Shown here piece after piece: positions 8,031 through 19,247 of a stretch of 64,000 nucleotides of DNA. Location of the stretch: the NCBI RefSeq assembly GCF_019702945.1, contig NZ_AP024749.1, positions 2,046,001-2,110,000 on the forward strand. The letters are read 5' to 3'. A program made the translations under genes and the position numbers. Each line of letters opens with the position of its first letter. The stretch's first letter is position 1. Source of the stretch: Flavobacterium okayamense. Its GTDB lineage: Bacteria; Bacteroidota; Bacteroidia; Flavobacteriales; Flavobacteriaceae. Under the pieces are notes generated by a model. The model saw nothing but the letters and a program-made list of their open reading frames with translations, did no database searches and was not told where the DNA came from.

Positions 8031-8680
8031 TGAAATTGCTTTCAAAATACTTTGTAGAGTTTTTCGGTACTTTTTTATTGGTTTTCTTTGGAACGGGATC
8101 AATAATTGTTGGTGAAGAAATTGGTTTTTTCGACACTTTTTCAATTGGTGTTGTATTCGGATTAACTGTTTGGCTAGTAATAATAGCTTTGCAAAAATAT
8201 GGTGATGTTCACATTAATCCTGCTGTCACTATTGGATTTTTTTCAAACAAAGAAATGTTTTTAAAGGATACAATTATCTATATTCTATTTCAAATTTTTG
8301 GAGGCGTAATGGCGAGTTATGTTTTATTTGTCATCTTTCCATCTAATCTTAAACTAGGTAACACTTTACCAAGAGATATTTGGCAAGAAGCATTTGTTTA
8401 TGAATTCTTTCTTAGTTTTTTATTGATGTTAGTTATTCTAATTTCGACAACAAGAAAAACGTTGCAAAAATTTGCCCCTTTTTTAATTGGGTTTACTGTA
8501 TTTTTAGAAGCATGGTTGGCTGGTCCTTTAACCGGTGCATCAATGAATCCTGCTAGAACTTTAGGTCCGTCAATTGTATCGGGAAATGTTTCTTTTTTAT
8601 GGATATATATTCTAGCACCAATACTTGGAATGATAATGGCAAATTTAGCATTGAAAATAAATATAAAAGCGCTCTTATAA
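8030..8680 (+). CDS. MIP/aquaporin-family channel, last gene of ars operon
   Basis: A 216-residue, six-helix channel starting at GTG 8030 (TAGTG overlap). Both hemipore motifs are present: HINPAVTIG (NPA at 63-65) and SMNPARTLGPS (NPA at 173-175, with the selectivity Arg following). MIP channels conduct water, glycerol or metalloid acids. In Sinorhizobium meliloti an aquaglyceroporin (AqpS) coupled to ArsC provides arsenite exit in place of an ArsB pump (published precedent from memory). The position here, with no ArsB or Acr3 in the operon, suggests the same arrangement. Its stop codon lies in the loop of the terminator at 8665-8690. Confidence 0.9.
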   Translation: MKLLSKYFVEFFGTFLLVFFGTGSIIVGEEIGFFDTFSIGVVFGLTVWLVIIALQKYGDVHINPAVTIGFFSNKEMFLKDTIIYILFQIFGGVMASYVLFVIFPSNLKLGNTLPRDIWQEAFVYEFFLSFLLMLVILISTTRKTLQKFAPFLIGFTVFLEAWLAGPLTGASMNPARTLGPSIVSGNVSFLWIYILAPILGMIMANLALKINIKALL

Positions 8681-8693
8681 GAGCGCTTTTATT
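8665..8693. terminator. Bidirectional terminator between aquaporin and lipase genes
   Basis: Perfect palindrome AAAAGCGCTCTT / AAGAGCGCTTTT at 8665-8690. The aquaporin TAA stop (8678-8680) is inside the hairpin, and the convergent lipase gene ends at 8692. Confidence 0.85.
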
Positions 8694-10407
8694 ATTCTTT
8701 AATCATTTTAAAACTTTGATTGGATTCTGAATTTTCAAGAGTAATGATGTAAATACCTTTTGCAATTTCAGAAGTATCTAAAGTTTGCAATGAATTATCA
8801 AATTCTAAAACTTTTTCTCCCAAAATGGAATACACATAGCCTTTTGTGAATTCGACTTGATCCAAATAGATACTATTACTAAATGGGTTTGGATATACAT
8901 TAATTCCCTTTTCAACAAAATTATCAGTGTCTAATGTTGTTGCGATATTAAATTGATAAGGGGTTAAATAATTTGAACTTGTAGGAGTTATACTTGTTAA
9001 TTTAAGATAATAATCACCACTTGCTAATGTCGCTGTAAAATTTAAAAACGAACCGCTATTATTTGAAATAGGAGTAATTGTGCTTCCAGACATATCTTGT
9101 ATTTCAGCAGTCATTTGACTTGTAACTATATCGCTAACATTAATATTTACAATCATAGGATCAGAAATATTGAATTTATAAATATCAATATCTGAATTAG
9201 AAGAAGTCTCCTGGATAGTTGTAAATCCTATATAATCTTTATTTGTTTCAACAGTATAGGCTAATTCTTTTACTTGAGGTTCATCTAACCCTTGAAAAAT
9301 TTCAAAATATTGACTTGGTAAGGCAGTATGATTTTCAATCCCTATCGAAGTGTAATAAAAGTACTTTGCTGGATAAGTTAAAGAAGGAAAATAATTATTC
9401 ATTTTAGCAGAAGTTTCTGTAACAACTCCATCTGTAGAAGAACCATTTACTTTTCCTATAATACATGAAAAGTCTATTAAATTATCTATGGGTTTTTGGT
9501 TAATTCCCGTTACATTGTCACCTATAGCGCCGTTACAGTTTACATCATAATTAAAGAAGTCAGCACCAAAAAGATGTTCGTTCATATTTGAAGAGTTATT
9601 AACTTCAATTCCTCCAAACAAATACCTTCCTTGGTCGCCACTATAGTAATATGTGATTTTTAAATCGCGAATTGCTTCTGAATGCGTATCTATTCCTGCA
9701 AACCAACCTAATCCCGTATCACTTGCATTACTACCACCATGCGGAGTTCCAACAGTCAAAAATTTTGCTACATGATGTTGGTTATCAGCTTGCCAATTGT
9801 ATGAGTTTTGAATGTATTCTCTTGAAGCTAACCCCCCCATACTATGTCCAACTAAAATAACTTTATCTTTTCCTGTTAATGTTAAAACACGTTCAACCGC
9901 ATTTTTGACTGCTTTTCCTTGTTTTACAATAGCAGCTTGATTACTTAATTGATTATCCCCAATCGAACCATTTGAGTTAACTCTAAAGTTTACATAATAA
10001 TAATCTCCATTTTGTATTGTAGTTCCATCAAAAGCAGCAATATCAGCATTAGCTGTTGGATAAAAATTTGTGTTGGTATTACCATCATTTTCATTTGCAT
10101 TTAAGCAATAATCGAAACGACCTCCAAAAGTAAAACCATACTGAAAATCAATAAAATTTGAACTCGAATTCCATGTCTCAGAACTTGAGTTTAATCCATG
10201 TATAAAAATAATGGGGTAGGGTAGTTTACTTGTAAAAACTGTTTTATTATCAAGCCCTAATGGAGTTTTTAATGGTATAACTATGGTATCGTTTGAAAAA
10301 TCAAAATATTCAAACTCTGGATTCCTTTCTTTATAAGTTATATTTTGGGCAAAAATAAAACTAGAAATAAGTAAAAATAAAAATGAATAAAAAGTAGTTT
10401 TTTTCAT
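8692..10407 (-). CDS. Secreted alpha/beta-hydrolase (lipase/PGAP1-like) with T9SS type A sorting domain
   Basis: About 571 residues from the ATG at 10407 (MKKTTFYSFLF); an in-frame ATG two codons upstream at 10413 is also possible. A signal peptide ends FAQ. The alpha/beta-hydrolase fold shows the oxyanion segment FIHGLNSSSETWN and the nucleophile elbow VGHSMGGLASREY (Ser about 189), then TVGTPHGGSNAS, typical of lipases acting on hydrophobic esters or amides. A pre-peptidase-like beta domain and the C-terminal T9SS sorting domain (VYPNPFSNSIYLD ... MIKE) follow. It is predicted to be secreted or surface-attached; substrate unknown. Confidence 0.88.
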   Translation of the reverse strand: MKKTTFYSFLFLLISSFIFAQNITYKERNPEFEYFDFSNDTIVIPLKTPLGLDNKTVFTSKLPYPIIFIHGLNSSSETWNSSSNFIDFQYGFTFGGRFDYCLNANENDGNTNTNFYPTANADIAAFDGTTIQNGDYYYVNFRVNSNGSIGDNQLSNQAAIVKQGKAVKNAVERVLTLTGKDKVILVGHSMGGLASREYIQNSYNWQADNQHHVAKFLTVGTPHGGSNASDTGLGWFAGIDTHSEAIRDLKITYYYSGDQGRYLFGGIEVNNSSNMNEHLFGADFFNYDVNCNGAIGDNVTGINQKPIDNLIDFSCIIGKVNGSSTDGVVTETSAKMNNYFPSLTYPAKYFYYTSIGIENHTALPSQYFEIFQGLDEPQVKELAYTVETNKDYIGFTTIQETSSNSDIDIYKFNISDPMIVNINVSDIVTSQMTAEIQDMSGSTITPISNNSGSFLNFTATLASGDYYLKLTSITPTSSNYLTPYQFNIATTLDTDNFVEKGINVYPNPFSNSIYLDQVEFTKGYVYSILGEKVLEFDNSLQTLDTSEIAKGIYIITLENSESNQSFKMIKE

Positions 10408-10503
10408 ATACATTTTTTTGCATTAGTGTCGCAATATATAAAAAATGTATATGAAAAATAACTTTATATTATGAAATTGTTAAAAAATTAATTCTAAAAT
10501 TAT

Positions 10504-10761
10504 TTACTTATCAATTGAGCCTAGAACTCTCTTCATAAAATCATTTAAGGCAGTTTTTTTGTCTTTACCTTCTTGAACCATTCTATTGACTTCTAAAGCG
10601 CCATACATATTAGAAATTAATTCACCAATTACATCTAATTCTTCATCTTTTAATGAAGGAACTTCAGTTAGGTTTTCTAAAACTTCAATAGCTTCAACTA
10701 GATAATCTTGGTCATTATCTTCAATAAACTGAGTTAATTGTTTTATTACAGGTAATTTCAT
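10504..10761 (-). CDS. DUF6952 family small protein
   Basis: An 85-residue acidic helical protein (MKLPVIKQLTQFIEDNDQ ...) matching the DUF6952 family of Bacteroidetes. Function unknown. It follows the thioredoxin gene with 1 bp spacing in the order peroxiredoxin, thioredoxin, DUF6952, an arrangement I have seen repeatedly in flavobacteria, so a role in peroxide reduction is inferred from context only. Confidence 0.82.
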   Translation of the reverse strand: MKLPVIKQLTQFIEDNDQDYLVEAIEVLENLTEVPSLKDEELDVIGELISNMYGALEVNRMVQEGKDKKTALNDFMKRVLGSIDK

Positions 10762-10762
10762 T

Positions 10763-11071
10763 TTAGACTACTTCGTTTACTAATTCAGTTAAAACTTCTA
10801 ATTTATTAGTTTGAGTTTGGTTAACCAATTCTCCATTTTTGAAAGCAGCAAAAGTTGGTAAATTATCCACTTTAGCTAATTTTCTAGATTCTGGAAATTT
10901 TTCTGCATCCACTACTAAGAATGGAACATTTTCATTTTCTGAAGCTAATTTTTTGAATTTTGGTTTCATAATGCGGCAATTTCCACACCATGAAGCTGAA
11001 AACTGAACCAATACAATATCATTAGATTTTACAATTTCTTGTAAATTATCTTGTTCTATTTCTTGAAACAT
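10763..11071 (-). CDS. Thioredoxin-family protein
   Basis: A 102-residue protein from the ATG at 11071 (MFQEIEQDNLQEIV); an 11-residue upstream extension is open but unlike relatives. The active site is SASWCGNCRIMKP (C29, C32), with a thioredoxin-fold cis-proline region DNLPTFAAFKNG. The WCGNC motif differs from the usual WCGPC. It lies between the peroxiredoxin and DUF6952 genes and probably recycles that peroxiredoxin. Confidence 0.88.
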   Translation of the reverse strand: MFQEIEQDNLQEIVKSNDIVLVQFSASWCGNCRIMKPKFKKLASENENVPFLVVDAEKFPESRKLAKVDNLPTFAAFKNGELVNQTQTNKLEVLTELVNEVV

Positions 11072-11151
11072 ATTTTTTGAATTTTTAATGAGACAATAAG
11101 TCAATGTGCCAATAATTGTTTTATCGACACATTGAAAATTGACATATTATT

Positions 11152-11787
11152 TTAGTGAGAAGCTAAATACGCTGCAGTACTATTTCTGTCTGCATTCATT
11201 GCATCTTTACCTTCTTCCCAGTTAGCTGGACAAACTTCTCCTTTAGTTTGAACGTGAGTGTAAGCGTCTATTAATCTTAAATACTCATTTACATTTCTTC
11301 CTAATGGCATATCGTTTACACTTTCGTGGAAAATTTTACCCTCTTCGTCAATTAAGTAAGTTGCACGGAAAGTCACATTTGAACCTTCTAAGATTTCTTC
11401 ACCTAAGTTTTCATCGTAAACCCATTCTGCATCTAAAATATCTAAAGCAGCAGATAAATTTCTAGTTGTATCAGCTAATAAAGGATAAGTAACACCTTCG
11501 ATTCCACCATTATCTTTTGCAGTGTTTAACCAAGCAAAGTGAACTTCGTTTGTATCACAAGAAGCTCCAATTACCATAGTGTTTCTTTTTTCAAATTCAC
11601 CTAAAGCAGCTTGAAAAGCATGTAATTCTGTTGGACAAACAAAAGTGAAGTCTTTTGGATACCAAAATAATAATACTTTTTTCTTGTTATTTACTGCTTC
11701 TTCTAAAACGTTGATTCTTAAGTTATCTCCCATTTCAGAGATTGCGTCAACTGTAATGTTCGGGAATTTTTTTCCTACTAATGCCAT
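11152..11787 (-). CDS. AhpC/Prx1-type 2-Cys peroxiredoxin
   Basis: A 211-residue typical 2-Cys peroxiredoxin. The peroxidatic cysteine is in DFTFVCPTELHAFQ (C51) and the resolving cysteine in GEVCPANWEEG near the C-terminus. It reduces H2O2 and organic peroxides in the cytoplasm using thioredoxin (family knowledge), matching the downstream thioredoxin gene. A TAATTTTG -7 box lies at 11827-11834. No frameshift or missing catalytic residue is visible. Confidence 0.93.
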   Translation of the reverse strand: MALVGKKFPNITVDAISEMGDNLRINVLEEAVNNKKKVLLFWYPKDFTFVCPTELHAFQAALGEFEKRNTMVIGASCDTNEVHFAWLNTAKDNGGIEGVTYPLLADTTRNLSAALDILDAEWVYDENLGEEILEGSNVTFRATYLIDEEGKIFHESVNDMPLGRNVNEYLRLIDAYTHVQTKGEVCPANWEEGKDAMNADRNSTAAYLASH

Positions 11788-11826
11788 GTTTTTAAATTTT
11801 AAATTTTATTGTGTTTTTAACAGGCG

Positions 11827-11834
11827 CAAAATTA
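11827..11834 (-). promoter_or_regulatory. -7 box of peroxiredoxin operon promoter
   Basis: Minus strand TAATTTTG matches TAnnTTTG, about 40 bp upstream of the peroxiredoxin ATG. No clear -33 TTTG at the ideal distance. Confidence 0.45.
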
Positions 11835-11914
11835 CTCAATTTGAAAGCATTTAAATAAAAAATCAATGATAAATATTTATTAAATTATAAGTTTTATTTA
11901 TCGTTGCAAAAAAT

Positions 11915-11948
11915 AAAAAATGCACCTCTCATTAAAGAGGTGCATTTT
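11915..11948 (-). terminator. Terminator downstream of katG
   Basis: Stem AAAATGCACCTCT / AGAGGTGCATTTT (11917-11929 and 11936-11948), followed on the minus strand by a T-rich tract. Confidence 0.85.
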
Positions 11949-11967
11949 GCTGGAAGTTATTTGTTAA

Positions 11968-14187
<2,220 letters not shown>

Positions 14188-14215
14188 TTATTTAATAAAT
14201 AATATTGAATATTAT

Positions 14216-14223
14216 CAAATTTA
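14216..14223 (-). promoter_or_regulatory. -7 box of katG promoter
   Basis: Minus strand TAAATTTG matches TAnnTTTG. It would give a leader of about 65 nt before the katG ATG. No convincing -33 box; that position falls in the neighbouring terminator. Confidence 0.4.
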
Positions 14224-14228
14224 CAAAT

Positions 14229-14260
14229 AAAAAAACCATTACATGTTTTAAGTAATGGTT
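14229..14260 (-). terminator. Terminator downstream of nhaC
   Basis: Stem AACCATTAC / GTAATGGTT (14234-14242 and 14252-14260) followed by seven T on the minus strand. Confidence 0.8.
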
Positions 14261-14297
14261 AATTTTTATATAAAAATAGATTTTATTTATTGTATAT

Positions 14298-15755
14298 CTA
14301 ATTTTTAATATCTGAAACTAATTGTCTAATTTTTATGTTAAACGCAGCAAAAATAAGAGTCATAAAAGGACTTAAAATATTAAAAAAAGCATAAGGTAAA
14401 TAATCAAACGTACTAACACCTAATGCTCCAGATTGATATGCGCCACAAGTATTCCATGGAATTAAAACAGAAGTAACTGTTCCAGAATCTTCAAGTGTTC
14501 TACTTAAATTTTCAGGAGCTAGTCCTTTATCTTGATAAGCTTTTGAAAACATTTTACCAGGAACTACAATAGCCAAATATTGGTCTGAAGCAGTTATATT
14601 TAATGCGATACAGCTTCCAACAGTTGAAGCAAATAAACCTAGTGTTGAATGAGCAAGTTTTAGTAAAGATTGGCTAATTCTTGATAATGCACCAATTGCA
14701 TCCATAATTCCACCAAAAACCATTGCACATAAAATTAACCAAATTGTTCCTAGCATTTTTTCCATTCCGCCAGAAGTGAAAAGATCTGCTAAAGTACTAT
14801 TTTCGGTTGGTATAACTGATTTTGTAGTAATAGCATTCATTACACCTTTATAGCCATTTATAAAGTTTAATTCATTACCGCCAGATAACATTACTACTAT
14901 TTCAGGTTGAAAAATTAGTGCAAAAATTCCACCTAAAAGAGTTCCTACTAGTAAGGCGATAAGTGGTTCAGTTTTTTTTATGATTAGTCCAATTACAATT
15001 ACAGGAACTAAAAACAACCATGGAGTTATATTGAAAGATTTTTCAATATCTGAAAGGAGTGCTTGGGTATCTGCTGTACCATGAGTTTCAATAGTTAGTC
15101 CTAAAATAATAAAAATGATTAATGTAATAACATAAGAAGGAATCGTGGTTAATGTCATATATCGAATATGAGTAAACAAATCTGTACCAGCCATTGCAGG
15201 AGCAAGGTTAGTAGTATCTGACATAGGTGATAACTTATCTCCGAAATAAGCCCCGGAAATTACTGCGCCTGCAACCATTCCTAAATCAAAACCTAAAGCA
15301 CCTCCAATTCCTATTAAAGCAATACCTACAGTTGCAGAAGTTGTCCATGAACTACCAGTAGCAATTGAAATAACAGAACAAATAATCAAAGTTGCTGGTA
15401 AAAATATGGCTGGACTTAAGATTTTAAGTCCATAAAAAATCATTGAAGGTATGATTCCACTTATAAGCCAAGTACCTGCTAATGAACCCACCATAAGTAA
15501 AATTAATATTGCACCTGCTGTCGATTTAATATTTTCGGCAACTTCGTCTAACATCTTTTTATAAGATACTTTATTAAAAAAACCAACAATTGCCGCAACA
15601 GCTGCGCCTAATAACAAAACAAATTGGTTGCTTCCTCCGAGAGCATTATCTCCAAAAACATATACGTTAAAGGCTAACATTCCAATTAATGCAAAAACAG
15701 GTATTAATGCTTCCCAAATATTAAGTTCTTTATTTTTTATGATTTTAGTATCCAT
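14298..15755 (-). CDS. nhaC: NhaC-family Na+/H+ antiporter
   Basis: A 485-residue polytopic membrane protein with about 11-13 helices. The NhaC signature region GAVISGAYFGDKLSPMSDTTNLAPA (around residues 160-185, quoted here only as GDKLSPMSDTTNLA at its core) carries the conserved acidic and polar residues. ISIATGSSWTTSATVG and VLIPWNTCGAY are also typical. It exchanges cytoplasmic Na+ for H+ (family knowledge). It is monocistronic, with a terminator immediately downstream. Confidence 0.92.
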   Translation of the reverse strand: MDTKIIKNKELNIWEALIPVFALIGMLAFNVYVFGDNALGGSNQFVLLLGAAVAAIVGFFNKVSYKKMLDEVAENIKSTAGAILILLMVGSLAGTWLISGIIPSMIFYGLKILSPAIFLPATLIICSVISIATGSSWTTSATVGIALIGIGGALGFDLGMVAGAVISGAYFGDKLSPMSDTTNLAPAMAGTDLFTHIRYMTLTTIPSYVITLIIFIILGLTIETHGTADTQALLSDIEKSFNITPWLFLVPVIVIGLIIKKTEPLIALLVGTLLGGIFALIFQPEIVVMLSGGNELNFINGYKGVMNAITTKSVIPTENSTLADLFTSGGMEKMLGTIWLILCAMVFGGIMDAIGALSRISQSLLKLAHSTLGLFASTVGSCIALNITASDQYLAIVVPGKMFSKAYQDKGLAPENLSRTLEDSGTVTSVLIPWNTCGAYQSGALGVSTFDYLPYAFFNILSPFMTLIFAAFNIKIRQLVSDIKN

Positions 15756-15821
15756 GTTATTTTTTTAGAGTCCGCAATATAGAAAAACTCTAGTGATTAT
15801 ACAATTGAGTTTTCATTTCAT

Positions 15822-15852
15822 AAAAAAAGCCGATTCTTAAAGAAATCGGCTT
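15822..15852 (-). terminator. Terminator downstream of the Cys/Met PLP enzyme gene
   Basis: Stem AAGCCGATT / AATCGGCTT (15828-15836 and 15844-15852) followed by T residues on the minus strand. Confidence 0.8.
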
Positions 15853-15873
15853 CAAAACTATTTAAATAAAGAA

Positions 15874-17076
15874 TTATAATACATTCATTTCTTTCATGCA
15901 TTCTTTCATCATTTGGTAGGTTCTTTTAATATCATTATCTAAACCTATTGAGAAACGAATTAATCCATCAGTTAATCCCATTTCAGCTTGTTCTTCTAAT
16001 GGAATTTCAGATGAAGTTGAAGTTCCAGGTGCACTAAATAATGTTTTATAGAATCCTAAGCTTACTGCTAAATAGCCTAAGTTACGTTCTTGCATTAATT
16101 CCATTAAAGCATTTGCTTTATCTAAAGTACCCACATCAATTGTCATCATTCCACCAAAACCATATTCTGGATTAATCATGTTTTTGTAAACTTCGTGGCT
16201 TGGATGACTTTCTAAACCTGGATAAACAACTTTAAGTCCGTCTTGTTCGAATTTTTTAGAAAGATACATTGCATTGTAACTGTGTTGTTTTACACGTAAA
16301 TGTAAAGTTCTTAAGTTTTTCATTACAGATGCCGAACGCATACTATCCATTGTTGGACCTAATAACATACTTGCACCAGAATTTACATTTTTTAAATCGT
16401 TAATAAATTCTTGAGATGCACAAACTACACCACCAACAGTATCACTACTACCATTAATATACTTCGTTAAAGAGTGAATGACAATGTCAGCACCTAATTT
16501 AATTGGTGAAACCGATAAAGGTGAAAACGTATTATCTACAACTAATTTAATATTGTGTTTTTTAGCAATTTTAGATAGTTCAGAAAGGTTTGCCACTTCT
16601 AAAAGTGGATTACTTACCGTTTCGCAATATAAAACTTTAGTGTTCGGAGTAATCGCTGCTTCAACAACATCTAATTTAGTAATGTCAACAAATGTAGTAT
16701 TCACGCCCATTCTTGGAGCAAAGTTTTTTAAGAACGCGTATGTTCCACCATAAATAGTTCTACTAGAAACAATATGATCGCCATTTCCACATAATTGTAA
16801 TAGCGCAGGAGTGATAGCTCCCATTCCAGAAGCAGCAACGTTTGCCGATTCTGTTCCTTCCATTGCCGCAAGCGCTTTATCTAAATATAAATTACTTGGT
16901 GATGAATGACGAGAATATAAATAACATCCTTCCGCATTTCCTTCAAATGTATCAAACATTGTTTTAGCTGAAAGGAATGTATATGTTGAACTATCAGAAA
17001 TAGATGGGTTTACACCTCCAAATTCCCCAAAATATTGTAAATCTTGAATTTTGTCTGCAGGATTAAACTGACTCAT
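15874..17076 (-). CDS. Cys/Met-metabolism PLP-dependent enzyme (methionine gamma-lyase or cystathionine lyase/synthase type)
   Basis: A 400-residue protein from the ATG at 17076 (MSQFNPADKIQ). A 10-residue upstream extension is open but starts in AT-rich leader. PLP fold type I with GCYLYSRHSSPSN (substrate-binding Tyr/Arg), ASGMGAITPALLQL, LVVDNTFSPL and the Schiff-base lysine in VIHSLTKYINGSSD. These enzymes act on methionine, cystathionine or O-acylhomoserine; the reaction cannot be settled from sequence. It is divergent from an Lrp/AsnC regulator gene (17239), which probably controls it. Confidence 0.87.
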   Translation of the reverse strand: MSQFNPADKIQDLQYFGEFGGVNPSISDSSTYTFLSAKTMFDTFEGNAEGCYLYSRHSSPSNLYLDKALAAMEGTESANVAASGMGAITPALLQLCGNGDHIVSSRTIYGGTYAFLKNFAPRMGVNTTFVDITKLDVVEAAITPNTKVLYCETVSNPLLEVANLSELSKIAKKHNIKLVVDNTFSPLSVSPIKLGADIVIHSLTKYINGSSDTVGGVVCASQEFINDLKNVNSGASMLLGPTMDSMRSASVMKNLRTLHLRVKQHSYNAMYLSKKFEQDGLKVVYPGLESHPSHEVYKNMINPEYGFGGMMTIDVGTLDKANALMELMQERNLGYLAVSLGFYKTLFSAPGTSTSSEIPLEEQAEMGLTDGLIRFSIGLDNDIKRTYQMMKECMKEMNVL

Positions 17077-17205
17077 AATAATATTGTTTAGTTGATTGTA
17101 AAGCAAAAATCTAAAATTGTAATTAAATTTTCAACTAAATTGTTTAAATATAGATTTTACAACTAAAAAATATAATTTATATAGAATTTAATTCTTTTTA
17201 TTTTG

Positions 17206-17213
17206 TAATTTTG
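17206..17213 (+). promoter_or_regulatory. -7 box upstream of the Lrp/AsnC gene
   Basis: TAATTTTG, matching TAnnTTTG, 25 bp before the ATG at 17239 in the divergent intergenic region. Confidence 0.45.
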
Positions 17214-17238
17214 AAGTGTAATTAAAAATTATTTCAAA

Positions 17239-17703
17239 ATGAAATTAGATATAATTGATAGAAAACTACTTGAATTACTTCAATTAGACACAAAAAAGAC
17301 AACAAAAGAACTTTCTGATAAGTTAAATCTTTCGGTAACAGCTGTTTATGAACGAATTAAAAAGCTTGAACGTGAAGGAATTATCAATAAATATGTTGCT
17401 TTAATTGATAAATCAAAGATAGAAAAAAATTTCGTTGTATTTTGTCATGTGAAATTAGCTCAACACAACATTAACCTAATCAAACATTTTGAAAAGGAAA
17501 TTTTAAAATTAGACGAAGTATTAGAATGTTATCATGTAAGTGGTGATTATGATTATATTTTAAAAATATTCGTTAAAGATATGGAAGAATATCGAGAGTT
17601 TATGGTAACTAAACTAACAACAATTAAAGATATAGGGAGTACCCATAGCACATTTATGATAGGGGAAGTGAAACATACAACTGCCTTTAAATTAAGTGTA
17701 TAA
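17239..17703 (+). CDS. Lrp/AsnC-family transcriptional regulator
   Basis: A 154-residue protein with an N-terminal winged helix (LDIIDRKLLELLQLDTKK; KLNLSVTAVYERIKKLEREG, about 3-50) and a C-terminal RAM ligand-binding domain with ECYHVSGDYDYILKIFVKD (about 96-114). Lrp family members bind amino acids and act locally on adjacent genes. Divergent orientation to the Cys/Met PLP enzyme suggests a sulfur amino acid as effector (inference). Confidence 0.92.
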   Translation: MKLDIIDRKLLELLQLDTKKTTKELSDKLNLSVTAVYERIKKLEREGIINKYVALIDKSKIEKNFVVFCHVKLAQHNINLIKHFEKEILKLDEVLECYHVSGDYDYILKIFVKDMEEYREFMVTKLTTIKDIGSTHSTFMIGEVKHTTAFKLSV

Positions 17704-17745
17704 TAATTTACCAATATTACTGGTAATTAATTCTTTAAAAAACTG

Positions 17746-17753
17746 TACTTTTG
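17746..17753 (+). promoter_or_regulatory. -7 box of lpdA promoter
   Basis: TACTTTTG matches TAnnTTTG, 40 bp before the lpdA ATG. Confidence 0.5.
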
Positions 17754-17792
17754 TATTCGATTTTACAATAACTACACAAAAAAATATAAAAA

Positions 17793-19196
17793 ATGAGTCA
17801 ATTTGATGTAACCATTATTGGTTCTGGACCTGGCGGATATGTTTCAGCAATTCGTTGTGCACAATTAGGTTTTAAAACTGCAATCATTGAAAAATATTCA
17901 ACTCTTGGAGGTACATGTTTAAATGTAGGATGTATTCCTTCAAAAGCAATGTTAGCTTCTTCACATCATTATGAAGAATTACAGCACTTCGCAGATCATG
18001 GAATTGAAGTTTCTGGTGAAGTTAAAGTGAATCTTCAAAAAATGATTGACAGAAAACAAGCAGTTGTAGATCAAACTTGTGGTGGTGTTAAATTTTTAAT
18101 GGATAAAAATAAAATTGAAGTTTTTGAAGGTGTTGGTTCATTTGAAAGTGCTACTTCAATTAAAATCACAAAAAAAGATGGTTCCTCAGAAGTAATTGAA
18201 TCTAAACATACCATTATTGCGACTGGTTCTAAACCATCATCATTACCTTTTATTTCAATTGACAAAGAAAGAGTAATCACTTCAACTGAAGCTTTAAAAT
18301 TGCCAGAAGTTCCTAAGCATTTGGTAATTATAGGTGGTGGAGTTATAGGAATTGAGTTAGGTCAGGTATACTTACGTTTGGGCGCTCAGGTTTCTGTTGT
18401 AGAATATATGGATAGAATTATTCCTGGAATGGATGGTGCTTTATCAAAAGAATTGACTAAAGTATTGAAGAAACAAGGAATGAAATTCTATACTTCTCAC
18501 AAGGTAAAAGAAGTTACTAGAAAAGGAAATGCAGTTACCGTAAAAGCTGATGATGCTAAAGGTAAAGAATTAGTATTAGAAGGAGATTATTGTTTAGTTG
18601 CTGTTGGACGTCGTCCTTATACAGATGGATTGAATGTTGAAAAAGCAGGTGTTCAAGTAAACGAAAGAGGTCAAGTTGTAGTAAACGATCATTTACAAAC
18701 TACAGCTTCAAATATTTATGCTATTGGAGATGTAATTCGCGGAGCAATGTTAGCTCATAAGGCTGAAGAAGAAGGAGTTTTAGTTGCTGAATATTTAGCG
18801 GGACAAAAACCACATATCGATTATAATTTAATTCCAGGAGTTGTATATACTTGGCCAGAAGTTGCTGCTGTTGGTAAAACAGAAGAGCAATTAAAAGCTG
18901 ATGGTGTTCAATTCAAATCGGGAAGCTTCCCTTTCAAAGCTTTAGGTAGAGCAAGAGCAGGAGGAGATATCGACGGATTCGTAAAAATCTTAGCGGATGC
19001 AAAAACGGATGAGGTTTTAGGAGTTCACATGATTGGTGCTCGTTGTGCTGATTTAATTGCTGAAGCAGTTACAGCTATGGAATTTAGAGCTAGTGCAGAA
19101 GATATTTCAAGAATGTCACACGCGCATCCAACATTTGCAGAAGCTATTAAAGAAGCAGCTTTAGCAGCTACTGATAATAGAGCATTACACGTTTAA
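17793..19196 (+). CDS. lpdA: Dihydrolipoyl dehydrogenase (E3)
   Basis: A 467-residue flavoprotein disulfide reductase. It has an N-terminal FAD motif VTIIGSGPGGYVSA (6-19), the redox disulfide GGTCLNVGCIPSKAM (C42, C47), the NAD motif HLVIIGGGVIGIELG (about 172-186), the second FAD motif NIYAIGDVIRGAMLAHKA, and the C-terminal catalytic His-Glu in HAHPTFAEAIKEA. It reoxidises dihydrolipoamide of pyruvate and 2-oxoglutarate dehydrogenases with NAD+ (family knowledge). It stands alone with its own promoter and a terminator at 19219-19247. Confidence 0.96.
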   Translation: MSQFDVTIIGSGPGGYVSAIRCAQLGFKTAIIEKYSTLGGTCLNVGCIPSKAMLASSHHYEELQHFADHGIEVSGEVKVNLQKMIDRKQAVVDQTCGGVKFLMDKNKIEVFEGVGSFESATSIKITKKDGSSEVIESKHTIIATGSKPSSLPFISIDKERVITSTEALKLPEVPKHLVIIGGGVIGIELGQVYLRLGAQVSVVEYMDRIIPGMDGALSKELTKVLKKQGMKFYTSHKVKEVTRKGNAVTVKADDAKGKELVLEGDYCLVAVGRRPYTDGLNVEKAGVQVNERGQVVVNDHLQTTASNIYAIGDVIRGAMLAHKAEEEGVLVAEYLAGQKPHIDYNLIPGVVYTWPEVAAVGKTEEQLKADGVQFKSGSFPFKALGRARAGGDIDGFVKILADAKTDEVLGVHMIGARCADLIAEAVTAMEFRASAEDISRMSHAHPTFAEAIKEAALAATDNRALHV

Positions 19197-19218
19197 GATT
19201 TTATTTAATTATATTTGA

Positions 19219-19247
19219 AACCTAATAGTTTTCTATTAGGTTTTTTT
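19219..19247 (+). terminator. Intrinsic terminator after lpdA
   Basis: Stem AACCTAATAG / CTATTAGGTT with a TTTT loop followed by a T run that abuts the ATG of the next gene at 19248. Confidence 0.85.
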
